NCBI GenBank assembly: GCA_008921705.1
Contig: VFFE01007767.1
Span: 1,440,278-1,504,277, forward strand
Length of the DNA stretch: 64,000 nucleotides
Origin: Burhinus oedicnemus
Taxonomy: Eukaryota > Chordata > Aves > Charadriiformes > Burhinidae
Reading direction: 5' to 3'
Shown here: positions 14,313-24,739 of the stretch, piece by piece
Numbering within the stretch: position 1 is the first letter of the stretch
Layout of the letters: each line of letters opens with the position of its first letter
Translations under genes and position numbers: made by a program
Notes under the pieces: generated by a model
The model's input: the letters and a program-made list of their open reading frames with translations, nothing else
Told to the model about the DNA's origin: nothing
The model's database searches: none

Positions 14313-15996
14313 CTAGCTCGAACCAGCACCTCCTTACAAAGAAGGTGTTTTGCCCCACCTTTTTTGCTTTCACACCAACTCCAAGTTCTTTGTGCTGGCA
14401 CAACTGTTTGTATGGCTGGATGACGAACTTCAGTGAATTATGGTCCATCTAAAAACTCGTAAAATGTATTATTTTTTCTGGATTATTACTTTGGGGCTGG
14501 GTGATTACTGATAAGGAAAACAGATGTGGCTGAAGTTAACCTTCCCGAGTTAACCAGGAAGACTGGAATGGCAGAGACTTGATTGATAAAACACAAACAC
14601 AGGAGTAGTAGAGTCATGAGAGGTAAGACAGCATATAACCAAGGCATCAAGAGGGAGACTGGGAAAAGTGAAAGATTAAACCCATTAGCTCAAGCAGCTG
14701 CAAGGTGGTTCTGTAAGTCTCAGCCTCACCAAGGAGCTCCACAGGCTTTCTAATAACATCACATAAGCGAATGATTTTTTTCAGTTGTCTTACAATCTAA
14801 AAGGATCATGCATATACTCACAGCTGTGTTAAGAATATTAAGGTTGCCTGGGGAACTTACAATGTGCACGAAAGAGCTGGATTAGACTAATTACCTTGCC
14901 TCAGTACACAAGGTAGTTGTTCACCAAGTCTGATGAAAAATAAGTGCTCTAAAAGGTGTATGGCCATTAAGTATTTCTACTGCAAACTGTTCAACCCCAC
15001 TCTTTGAACATAAAGCTAATGTTTTCTTTTCAGTTTGTGACATCCATCACTACAGCATTCAGCTACTTCAATTTTCACAAGACCCTTATTATGCAATCTC
15101 TCCACACAAAACTAATTAACTTATTATAGAACAGGCTAGGCTCTATAGGAAGATTATAAGACAGATGTTCACATAGCAAACCACATGCAAGAAGTTACCA
15201 TCTCAACAATTCAAAGCTAACCCATTTCACCACATACCGGGATGCAGACCATGAAAACTAACAAGGTTTGTCATTACCATCCCACAGCCGAGGCAGCAAT
15301 TTCTTAGACTGCTTCAGCTATTTTGCTAAGTGCAAACATGTGCTTTACCAACAGTGAAAATGAGGAAGCGAAATCAAGACTTTTGTTAGACACCTAAATA
15401 GTAAGCATCAAGTAGAAAAACATGGAAATAGGCTTTGGGAGTAAACATTAAATAATAATTTCATACTGGAGTCCATTACCCACACCACCACCAGTCATAA
15501 TCACTTAAAAATCAGGAGAAAATGAAGATGAACATGTACTTCTTTCAAGCCTTTAAAACCTCATAGTTCAACAACAAAGACGACCAACCTTTCAACAAGT
15601 CAAGGTATCTATAAGCCAACATGACTACAACTCTGAGCACTTAACTCTGGCAAGATTACACTGAAGATCTGTAAACAACAGGTAGTTTCACCTTACTCTA
15701 AAGTTGTCATGAAGCTGCACAATGTACAGCTGCCTATGGAACCCTATGACACAAGATGCTTTCAAGGAAGCACAGAAAACAGTACTGTACAGCAGGAACT
15801 CCATAATGGGGTGAGTCAGTTACATTAAACAAAGTTTGTCACCCTGAAACTACAGGGGGAAAAAACCATCCTCCAGGCTCTGGCCAATGGGCATTATGCA
15901 AGTGTCTGCTTTAATGAGCAAGGAATTCAGAAATAATCCGCTAGAGACTCTTTCTTAAGGCAACCAGTGCAGGACACTCAAATAAGATGACAAAGT

Positions 15997-16006
15997 TGAG
16001 TCAGCA
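15997..16006 (+). promoter_or_regulatory. NF-E2/AP-1-type site
   Basis: TGAGTCAGCA is a full AP-1 core extended by the GCA arm that small Maf partners recognise (NF-E2/Nrf2 half-MARE). Another TGAGTCA lies about 185 bp away near 15814, and others are near 11854 and 12077, all in intron 1. Motif match only. Confidence 0.35.
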
Positions 16007-17010
16007 AAACAAACTTGTGCCGCCTGTTTGCTTCGCTGAACATTGTCCAGCCCTTCCCACTGTAGTTAATGAAATTCAGTTTCAAAAACCTATAGGCAAA
16101 AAAAAACCCAGCCTTTGCAGCACCTCATCTTGTAGAGCAGAAGAAACTACAGAAAGTAGCTTTGAAACTGCTGTCAGAGCTCTTTTATTAGCTCTTCCCG
16201 TCTCATCCCTAATAGAAGCTATTGCACTTGTCCCTTTCAACAGTTTAGAGAACAACATGAAATATCACTCCCATCTGTACTTCATGCAGGAATGTTTACT
16301 ACCTTTAACCTAACCATAATAAATATTTAAAACTTGTATTTTTACTAGTCCATCTAGTCAGTTGCAAAAGCAGTATCAAATTAATTTCTGCAGTACACAG
16401 AGCTTGACACCCAAAAAGAACCAAGTTTTCAATAAATAGCTCTTCCTGTTCTACTTCCTTCTATATACAAACATCTGGGCTGAGTGCCCAGCTGACTATT
16501 TTAAAATAGTTTTAATTGCTTTATTATCTGCTCTGCTGTAATCCATGCTTTTTAATACATTGTTTCTTCCTGCTTCTTCGAAAGAGCCTTCTCCCATGTA
16601 GTCTACCACCTCCATTAAGCAATTAATAAGGTTTTTTTTCCCCCAAGCTCACTGTTAGAAATCTTGAGTTAACTCTAAGATCAGTAACTTTAGTTTTACA
16701 TTGAGTCATTTTGAAAAGCCACTTAAAGCACAATTGCAGTCATGATGTTCTGCATTAAATACAAATACTAGCCATGCAGTTGCCAACGAAACTGCCCTCC
16801 CCATCTCAAGACAGTTCCAAACCAACCTGTTGGGCTGTGCTGACAGCCAATGCCATGAGTCAACATCATAGCTCCATATCATCAGGGTTTCACCAGTCTC
16901 ATCATCACTTAAGAGCATATTAAAAATATGAACCCAGAAGTTATCAACTCCCATAACTTATGAAGATACATTGCTCGTAGTAACTGCTGTGGGTCTGTTT
17001 TTGTGGATCA

Positions 17011-17023
17011 CCCCCCCCCCCCC
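17011..17023. repeat. Poly-C tract (C13)
   Basis: Thirteen consecutive C on the plus strand become a G13 run in the sense of PIP4K2A transcription within intron 1. Such runs are slippage-prone and can take part in quadruplex folding. Confidence 0.85.
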
Positions 17024-20000
17024 TTAAAGAAGACTGATCATAAACATAAGTCAGTAGGGTTTATTCCAGAAGGCATAACCTACCTTTTAACTATTTTAGG
17101 CTTCATCTTTCTAAGGATATACTCAATAAGCTCTTTTCGGTGTCATTTTGCTAGATGGACAATGGTTCAGGATAGGAAGTTCTCAGGAGAGAGGCTAGGT
17201 AAGTCAATACTAAAACTTGATTTATGCCACAAACTGGGAGGGTACAAATTTACCTAACAAGTTCACCAGTGCCATGTTAAAACATACGGACAAGAATGAG
17301 TAAGCGAGCTATTTGTGTATTTGTCTGGATAAAAGTTTGTAACAGGAAAGACAAGTATGCTAGCTAAGCATAAAAAACCCCAAACTGAAAACTGACAAGA
17401 ACACAGACATTTTATAGCTTTCTATAGAGATACAGAAGCTTTCCTAACATGATCAAATATGTCCTAGTATGTATGAGGGGGAAAGACACATTTACTTGTC
17501 ATGCTTTTTTCCCCTCCCCACTTCTAACTAACAGAGAATGAATCCAGGAGTCGCACTGGTGGACAGAGGAGTCCCAGCACTGTCACTCCTTTCATTATTT
17601 TGTCCTTCTGTTGTTCCACTTCCACTAAAAAGATCAAGCCAGAGCCAAGAGTGCAACAGTAGCATCAGGCTCACAGTGCCTCAAGTGAGCAGTCGAAGGA
17701 GGCCATGTTTATTATCTGTCGAAATCTTCACCCACGCAAAGTATGCTCTTTCTGATGTACTCTGCAATATGCTGGGGTAGGGGGTAAAAGTCATTTGATC
17801 CATGTATTCTTATTGTTCCACTTGCTTATTAGGCAGCAAGTGCCATTGAGAAGTCAGGCACTGCTAAATTTTTAGATCAGCTTGTAATCATCCAAGAAAC
17901 AGATGGCAATTACAGATTCCAGGGGCAGGGGGAGGAATTGTTAGGTTTTGGTTGCTTTTTTTTTACTTGTACAGTATGCTCCATAACTGCATCAGGCATT
18001 CATTCTCTTCTCTTAAATATATTTAATTTAAGGGTTGACACAGTAGGTAAGGTCTCCAGCAGTCCATTCTTTACCTCAAAATTAGTTCCAAAAAACAGAA
18101 GGGTGGGTTAATTTTCTTCCATCTTTGGGGGTGTTATGTTTCAAAGGACCTAAGCCTAGGTCCCTACAAATTCCAAGCCTTCCTAACAAGCTTCTGAGAG
18201 AAGGAGGCAACCAACATGAGCGAGAACAGACTCACCATCATTGTGTCTGGGATGATGATCATAGGCTGCAGAAAACACAGAATACCCAGCTTTTATTTTT
18301 GGCACAGAAAGCAAGGAGGGAAGAATTACTTCCAATAGCATTAAGCAAAAAGCTACATGCCACTTTCCTTCCCTCTCCTCTTTCCCACAGTTACTGGAAA
18401 TCCAGCAGCAGTGACAATATGGGAGTAAGAATAAGGATGTTATTTACTGTTATCAGTTGTAAATGAAATAATATTACAATTATGTTAACTAGCTAAAAAT
18501 ATAGCTTTAAGTCATACTAAGCACTGAGTTTAAGTATTTGTTTCAGTAGCACAGCCAGATTATCTTTGACACAGGATAAAAGACAGAGATAAGATCAACT
18601 CTTAATGATGCAGATGCCTGCAAGATCCAAGCACACCGACAATTAGGCTTTGCTGCTACAAGTCATCAGTATTACAAACTCATCTACAAAATGGGACACA
18701 GTTGCTTTCCCTTTCACTTCGCAGAAAGTTTCATTCAACAGTGTATTTCAGCATACCGAGAAATTAATTTACAGCTCTGAATGTGAGCACATATTTTCTT
18801 GTTAAAGATATTTGGGTAATGCTTACATGCTTTCCCCTCACATGCCCTTCTGAGTTATTACTGAATTTGACTGCATTACCAAGGTGGATTTTTGCATTAG
18901 GTATTTCTCTACCTCCCCCTAAACAACTGAGACCACCAAAGCAATGTGCTTACAGCTGCTTGGATGGGGGGTGGGGGATGCTGGTGTGTAATTTATAAGA
19001 ACCTTGGGTAGCAGACACCTCCCTGCAGATTTTTTTCCCTATTAAGAATTCACACCTTTGCTGTAAGCCCTCTGCTCGGTGACATCAATGCTGGAGATCT
19101 CGCTCTCTAGAGTCATGTTTCCTCCTAGGACAGGAGAGTTAAGAGAACAGTTCTTTTAACTTTTTCTTTAGATGGAGCTTCTTCACAGATTCAATTTAAA
19201 ATCTGAAAATCCTCCAAAACTCAATTATCAAGTCTAGTGGTATTTTGGCCCCAAGATCAAAAAGTTAAAAAGCCTGCAGAAAAATCTGCTTTTCCCTTTT
19301 CATCTTCACCAAGTGCTGTCTTCCAGTATATGCCACATCCTGTCAGAAACGTGGAAACTGCATCTCAGCTTCACCATTTCAATACACACTTATTCCCCAA
19401 GACAGTTAGGAACTGACTCAGAGACTGCTGTTGTCTTGTTAATTGACATGCACCACACTGGAAGTAGCCTTAAATAAGATTTTTCAAATGACTTCTATGG
19501 TCTCAGTTTATTTAATTACTAACATCATGAACTGTGATCTATGCTCATTTCCTTGTCTAACCTTTCCTCACGGATTTCTGTTTATTCTGCTAAGTTAAAG
19601 ATCCTTAATTCCTGCTCTTAATGAATCCACACACATAATTTGTATTTCTCCTGTGAGAAATTCTTATTTGTGATAACAGAGCCTGCTCCAACCACACCGA
19701 ACACTTGTTTCCATTTGCTGGAGAGTGCCACATCAAGCATTACAAACCACGAGGGTAAGCACCTAACCGAGGAGCCTGCAACGCTTCAATGCTGTGCTCT
19801 TGGCTAAGGAGAGATGTTCTGCTCTGGACACGTCAAAGGAACTCATTTTTTTATGCTCTCTCATTCAGAGGGATTTTGCTTCCGTGGGGCCCAAAGCATT
19901 ATTCATGATTACACCTTGCAGCAGGGTACAGAAATGGAAGAGTATCTGCAGAACATGCAGCGGATGCTCACGCCTACAACCATTGTCTTTACATGAACGT

Positions 20001-21863
20001 GAAGGTGCGTTTCTCTGCGCCTGTTGTATTGCTGAGCTGGCTCCATGAGCCCCTCCCAACTCAAGGATTTTAGTTCATGATTTTTAGTTGTATGTCCATG
20101 AACCAGTATGATGCTTTATCGCATTTTCTAATGGGAACAGCTACATACACCACCGTACACGACTGCAGGAGTCACGTACAGTGTTGTGTTTGTCACTGTT
20201 TACTTTGTTATTATTTGCAGGGTACTGGAGAGGTCTTTCCTCTGAAAGTAGTGGTATTTCCAGTACAAACGCATGTACGAACAAGCTGTTGCAACAGGAA
20301 GATCCCTGTTCTCGTCAGAGACCTTCTCCCTCTCTCTCCCCAGGGAGACCGCCGAGAGCTAGCGCACTGCCGTTCAGGGGAAGTCTCTCACCCTGTAATT
20401 ATCAGCTTGCTTTCTTTAATGAAAGAGGCCTGTTTGGGAATTTTTCTATGAATAACGCTAGCCACTAAAGAAGGAGCAAAAAGAACTCGTGTATTGAAGC
20501 TCAATTCTAGCAAAGAGCATATTGTGCACTTCTACGATTAGAGATCTTTCTGCTTGGTAGATCATTATCTAGCTTCTTATCGGTGCATGATATAGGATGT
20601 CCCTGCTTACAACTGACCTACAGAGAACTTGAGATCCTTTGTCACCATGCCCTACCGACTCCGAGGGCTACCTTAAGCAGACTATTCAACCTCACTAAAG
20701 CGTCCCTTCTGTCATCCATACCATATCGGTATGTACAGCCAAAGCATTTCCCCCAGACCATCACTTCAGGCGCTGTGCCGTTCAACACTGATCTAACGGG
20801 GCTTAGCCCTGACGCTCAGCCTACAGGCTTTTGGGCAAAAACTACCAAAATGTACACAAAGGAAAAAACCTCACAGGATTTGGATGTGCAGGAAACAAAA
20901 GGAATTCCGCGTTAATACTACAGACTGCTTCGCCCGTTTCACAACGCTGTTCCAACATTTGCAGTCTAACCTCAAATTGCACACTGACAGTTACTCTTAC
21001 ATCTTCGGTAGCAACAAGAATTAATAATATAAACGTACAGACCTTGCACCGCCAAGGGAAGAGAAGTTTTTGGCTCAACTGCCCCGATACCCGGTTTTAG
21101 GTGATCTTTGGGCTCCGCACTTTTAACCTGCCACCGTTGCTATTTAAAGATGTAAAGCTGCGACTTGAGCCTCATAATGCCCAAACCATGTGACATCCCT
21201 ACCGGGCTCCTGATTTTAACGCCGAACAGCGGCAGCCCGACCTTGCTGCAGCCGGTACCGGGGCTCCCCGGCCGCCGGAGCAGCCCATCACCCGCAGGGT
21301 GATAGAGCACTCCGCAAATGTTGCAATTCTGCTGCTTTACCACATCAAAAACCGGCCCTCCTCCCCTCCCCCAAGCGCACAAAACCGTCAGGGGACACTC
21401 GCTTAAGCAAGCTGCACGGAAGACGGTAAAAAACTTCGCTAGTTAAACGCTAATGACCGGGTATTTTTATTTTTTTTTTTCCCCTCACCGCAGTACATTT
21501 GCGCAACGCCCGCTGGCGGGCGGCGGCGGGCGCGGAGCGGCCCCGTCCCCGCCGGCAGCCCCGTCCCCTCACGGGCACCACCCGCACGCCGCGTAACGAG
21601 CGGAACGGCGGATCGAGAGGACGCCGGCTACCGCGGGCACCCCGCTGGCAGCCCCGCACCGCCCCCGCCCCGGCCGGACACCGCAGCCTCCTCACCCGGC
21701 TCGGTAAGGCGCTCCCAGCCCCCCGCCGGCGGCACGTGCCTCCCCGCTCCTGTCCGTCCTCCCGCGGCCGCCCCGCATCGCCCCCCGTTCCCCGCAGCCC
21801 CCCGGGGAGGCGGGGGAGAAGACGGTGCGACGTCCCGGTGGGGCCGGCGGAGTCTGGCGCGGC

Positions 21864-21869
21864 GCTTAC
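21864..21869 (-). other. PIP4K2A: Splice donor of PIP4K2A exon 1
   Basis: On the minus strand CACTCG is followed directly by GTAAGC, a good match to the vertebrate donor consensus. It falls exactly where the recognisable PIP4K2A exon-1 peptide stops; past it the reading gives no PIP4K2A sequence. Confidence 0.9.
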
Positions 21870-21969
21870 CGAGTGGTTGACCCCCCACATGAGGACGCTG
21901 AGCAGCGGGTCGCTAGCCCGGAACAACTTCACTTTTTGCGCCACGAAGTGCTTTTTCTTGGTCTTGGTT
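21870..21969 (-). CDS. PIP4K2A: PIP4K2A coding exon 1 (partial; start codon lost in assembly gap)
   Basis: The minus strand reads 33 codons plus one leading base, starting [16 protein letters not shown] and ending [12 protein letters not shown]. This is the N-terminal segment of type II phosphatidylinositol-5-phosphate 4-kinases. Alanine after HFV, and ASDPLL rather than the ASEPIL of the beta paralogue, point to the alpha isoform. The enzyme phosphorylates PI5P at position 4 to make PI(4,5)P2, as a dimer in cytosol and at inner membranes. The exon ends in a complete Ser codon (TCG) followed by GTAAGC, so the intron is phase 0. Known family proteins continue with an INEL segment that must lie in exon 2, outside this window. 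The human protein has about 15 further residues before this point. They and the ATG should fall in the N run at 21970-21989 or in sequence it hides. The catalytic lipid-kinase core is in later exons and is not seen here. Confidence 0.95.
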
Positions 21970-21989
21970 NNNNNNNNNNNNNNNNNNNN
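21970..21989. other. Assembly gap (20 N) over the PIP4K2A start codon
   Basis: Twenty consecutive N lie between the recognisable PIP4K2A codons and the GC-rich 5' flank. No minus-strand ATG in the immediately adjacent flank gives a PIP4K2A-like N terminus. The missing residues need about 45 bases, so the gap length is probably a placeholder. The surrounding (CGG)-rich DNA explains an assembly failure. Confidence 0.95.
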
Positions 21990-22091
21990 GGCGAGGGGAC
22001 GGGCGGCGGCCGGCGGCGGCGGCAGGCTGGCAGCCGCGGGATGCCGCGCACATCCCGGCCTGGCCGCCGGTGCCGCGCGCTGAAATGGCCC

Positions 22092-22108
22092 CGCGCGCGC
22101 GCGCGCGC
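22092..22108. repeat. (CG)8 alternating tract in promoter/5' leader
   Basis: An uninterrupted C-G alternation of 17 bases lies about 100 bp upstream of the hidden PIP4K2A start codon. Alternating CG of this length is the classic Z-DNA-prone sequence. It may fall in the 5' UTR or just upstream of the start site. Confidence 0.85.
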
Positions 22109-22111
22109 CCC

Positions 22112-22125
22112 GGCCCCGCCCCCCC
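22112..22125. promoter_or_regulatory. GC box (Sp/KLF-type)
   Basis: A CCCCGCCCC core lies within a longer C run on the plus strand (GGGGCGGGG on the coding strand). It is a standard Sp1/KLF binding element in the PIP4K2A 5' region. Confidence 0.45.
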
Positions 22126-22162
22126 GCGGGGGAGCCGCCGCCCGCCACGCACCGCGCCGCGC

Positions 22163-22174
22163 GCCCCGCCCCCG
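22163..22174. promoter_or_regulatory. GC box (Sp/KLF-type)
   Basis: GCCCCGCCCCCG on the plus strand is a second GC box, about 50 bp upstream of the first with respect to PIP4K2A transcription. Confidence 0.45.
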
Positions 22175-22221
22175 CAGCCGGCGCGGGAACGCCGGCGGAG
22201 TTTCGGTTCCTGCCGCCCCAC

Positions 22222-22230
22222 TGCGCATGC
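22222..22230. promoter_or_regulatory. NRF1-like site, proximal
   Basis: TGCGCATGC matches most of the palindromic NRF1 motif (YGCGCAYGCGCR). It lies about 230 bp upstream of the gap that hides the PIP4K2A start codon, inside the CpG island. Motif match only. Confidence 0.5.
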
Positions 22231-22269
22231 TCTCTCCCGGGCCTGTCTTCCCCCCCCGCCGCCGGGCTC

Positions 22270-22280
22270 GCGCCTGCGCG
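22270..22280. promoter_or_regulatory. NRF1-like site, distal
   Basis: GCGCCTGCGCG matches the NRF1 core with two GCGC half-sites. It sits 48 bp from the other NRF1-like site at 22222. Paired sites of this kind are common in TATA-less CpG-island promoters. Motif match only. Confidence 0.5.
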
Positions 22281-22605
22281 GTGGCTGCGGCGGAGCCGGC
22301 GGGGAAGGGAGGAAGGGGGTGAGGAAGGGGAGGGGGGTGTCGCCCTCGCTCGCCTCCCTGAGGGGAGAGCGGCCTTCGGAGGCGAACCCCGGCTGGGCAC
22401 CCACCCTGGGAAGAAGGTGGTTGTCATCCACCGCCCACCCTCACCTCAAAGTCCTCTGGGAAACAAAACCTACCGTCGTCCTCATCTTTATCTAACTCAC
22501 CATACACATCCTTAACTTTGTGCAGGTTTTGCTTGGGTTTTTTGTTTGTTTTTTTAATATTTACTCAAGTTTCCAGTTGCCAAAGAGACCGCTAGGAGTG
22601 AGAGG

Positions 22606-22739
22606 GGCCAAGGCCAGGTTCAATGCGGCTTTGAGCAACCTGGTCTAGTGGGAGGTGTCCCTGGCCATGGCAGGGGGGTTGGCTGGGACTAGATGGTCTT
22701 CAAGGTCTCTTCCAACCCAAACCATTCAATGATTCTACA
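22606..22739 (+). mobile_element. CR1 LINE 3' end fragment (upstream of promoter)
   Basis: About 130 bp of CR1 tail on the plus strand. It covers the end of ORF2 (GCAACCTGGTCTAG, the Leu-Val-stop end), the CCATGGCAGGGGG loop, GACTAGATGGTCTTCAAGG, and a terminal CAATGATTCTAC remnant of the 3' short repeat. The copy is strongly 5' truncated, as is typical. It lies about 170 bp beyond the edge of the PIP4K2A CpG island. Confidence 0.92.
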
Positions 22740-23159
22740 AGCGTTCAAGTGTTGGAGGACACTCCAAGGCAGGACTTTTGCCAACTGCTCTGACCTAGCT
22801 CCAGTCTGAGCAGAGCGAGTCGTTTCAGCTGTCATACAGCAAATACTGAAAACTCAGTCACCTGCAGAAGTTTCACGCTTCTTTGAAAGTATTGCACCCC
22901 TATAAACCACACTCCTCTGTTCATACCCACAGCAAAATAGTTTAAAATGTTTCTTAACTGCCTCTATGGCCACAGAGGATGTGGTCTGATAGATGACATT
23001 CTGCAAAGGCACATCTGCCCAACTCAAAGACACTGTACACAACACAACAGTTTCCTCCGCTGTATAATGAGGAACCTTAATGACAACTGCAGCCACTGTT
23101 CAGGGTCAATACACACAGATAACGCGGTGCATACATCTTCTGTGCATCTACAGTAAGTC
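22740..23159. other. Intergenic, nothing recognised
   Basis: Unique-looking mixed-composition DNA between the CR1 tail and the next GC-richer block. No gene, RNA or named repeat is seen. Confidence 0.6.
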
Positions 23160-23650
23160 ATCGATCAACTCCTGAATCATAAAAACCGACCTACCCGCTA
23201 TAGATCTTGCTTTGTTCATCGGCTGATCATTCAGCAAGGTGACCGGATCCTTAGGGAGAAGTAAGAGCAGGGCTGCTCCACAAGGGTGGACAAACCAGCA
23301 TCCAAGGGTCATCCCAGTCCCAGCAGTGCCCTCAGCAGTGGAGCCCAGTCCCACAGGGTCCACACACTGTGGGCAGGGCCGGGTGCTGGCAACAGCACAC
23401 ATCAGCGGTCCCAGAGAAGCTGAGGTGATGAACCAGGTCCATCCAGGAAGGCACAACACAGGCACAGGGTCCATCCAGGAAACAGGGACAGAAACAGGAC
23501 TACAGGCAAGCTACCTACAATATAGGCCCAAGGTGTTGCCAGAAGTCAGTGCTGGAGACAGATATACCTACAACACAGCTCAGGCAAAGACCTAAACTGA
23601 GCCATCCCTGAGCTTAAATGGAGGTCCTGGGCAGAGGGTGCTCCCAGGTG
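23160..23650. repeat. Unidentified GC-richer block with internal direct repeat
   Basis: A roughly 490-bp block is richer in G+C than its flanks. It carries the 14-mer GGTCCATCCAGGAA twice (23436-23449 and 23468-23481, period 32 bp). Open frames run on both strands (plus 23239-23595, minus 23148-23474) with no recognisable domain. The texture suggests an old dispersed repeat or LTR-like remnant, but I cannot assign a family and found no paired terminal repeats. Confidence 0.3.
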
Positions 23651-24596
23651 AGGCTGCTCAGAGCAATTAAGGTCAATAGGGGCACTCAGCCCTGACACAG
23701 ACTTACACAGCTGCTCATAAATGTAAAAACTTGTTGCACCAAACAGTGTCTCATCTTCTCCATTTCTCTTTTGCCCTTGTGATCTCAATAGCAAAGTTAT
23801 CTATCATGCTAGAGTCCAACAAGGAGTGTTTAATCTCCCTCCTACACTGCACAGAAGCCATTACTGGGATTTATTATATGGTCCCTTTTCTGCATCTTAC
23901 GAAGAGCAAGAGAGAACAGAGATGCTGTATTTCATTTTCTGTTGTTCTTTTTTTTTAGAGCAAGGAGTTACTTAGGAGTTACAGAGAGACTCTGAACTGT
24001 AATTTTTGTCTTGAAAATAGATTCAACAACAACAAAAAATCCCTTATATTTCTACTGCAGTCAATGGAAGCAGCTGAATAGTCAACATCTTTGAATAAAA
24101 GCAGGTCACTTAGATGCCTAAATATAGATTTGAAGTCAGACTTTCAGAAGAGTTCAGTACCCATTTCATTCCTTACATTATGCTTAGAATATGACATCTG
24201 AGCACTGTACAATGCTGCACACATAGACATGACTAACTTCTGTCACATGTGTCTTTCATCTTCTTTCCAGAGTAAATCCATATACTGAAGCATTTTGGTT
24301 TATAAATGTGTAATAAACAGCAAACATTTTGGTAGGTCTATCATAGGGAAGGCAAGGCTGACGAAGAAAGTTGTTCTTTTTTTCCAGGAAACTTTCTCGT
24401 TATCTGGGCCTAGATTCTAAAGAGCTCTTTGCTGCAAATATGAATCCTTACCAAGGAAGGGTTTTTTATCAGAGGAACAAAAGTTGTTGACCATAGCCTT
24501 TACAGTAGAATTAAAATAAATCAAGGGCCTGGGCTATCTTGCTGACAAGGTTTGGGGCAAAGATTTGTCATCTCCGATTTTAAGCACCAATAACAG

Positions 24597-24650
24597 GATG
24601 GTTGCCTGTATCGGATGGTTGGTTGCCTGTATCAAATGGTTGCCTGTACC
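24597..24650. repeat. Short tandem triplication at the edge of the large array
   Basis: Three imperfect copies of GGTTGCCTGTATC-type sequence with spacers of about 8 and 4 bp lie about 90 bp before the telomere-motif array begins. Confidence 0.75.
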
Positions 24651-24739
24651 TGTCTGTCTTGTAGCAACCACTGTGGGCACAGGTTTTCCACCGAATCCAT
24701 GATATACCTGCAGCTGGACACAGAGGTAGCTTGAAGAGA

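Larger units (their letters stand above)
1..21863 (-). other. PIP4K2A: PIP4K2A intron 1 (5' portion), no further exon seen
   Basis: Downstream of the exon-1 donor on the minus strand I find no sequence resembling PIP4K2A exon 2 (the INEL...MPDDF region) or any later exon. Intron 1 therefore runs off the low-coordinate end, consistent with the very long first intron of vertebrate PIP4K2A. The DNA is AT-rich, many-stop and poor in repeats; I recognise no CR1 copy. Open frames of 60-163 codons (the longest at 5496-5987, minus strand) show no family resemblance and are treated as chance. A GC-richer patch at about 7450-7680 and the promoter-proximal 19.7-21.2 kb stretch hold nothing I can name. 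Confidence 0.8.
21195..22440 (-). promoter_or_regulatory. PIP4K2A: CpG-island promoter of PIP4K2A
   Basis: GC content and CpG density rise sharply here against AT-rich flanks, with the core at about 21480-22290. The island spans exon 1, the start of intron 1 and the upstream region. It has GC boxes, NRF1-like sites and a (CG)n tract and no evident TATA box, which is the layout of a broadly expressed promoter with dispersed initiation. The start site is inferred to lie roughly at 22000-22300 on the minus strand. Long open frames on both strands inside the island come from stop-poor GC-rich sequence and are not called as genes. A divergent non-coding transcript is possible but cannot be shown from sequence. 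Confidence 0.88.

Noticed and set aside
21450..22495. Long open frames on both strands in the CpG island (up to 325 codons)
   Set aside because: They are Arg/Pro/Ala/Gly-rich, cross the N gap, overlap in several frames at once and arise from stop-poor GC-rich DNA. Only the short TKTKKKHF...GVNHS part is a real protein segment.
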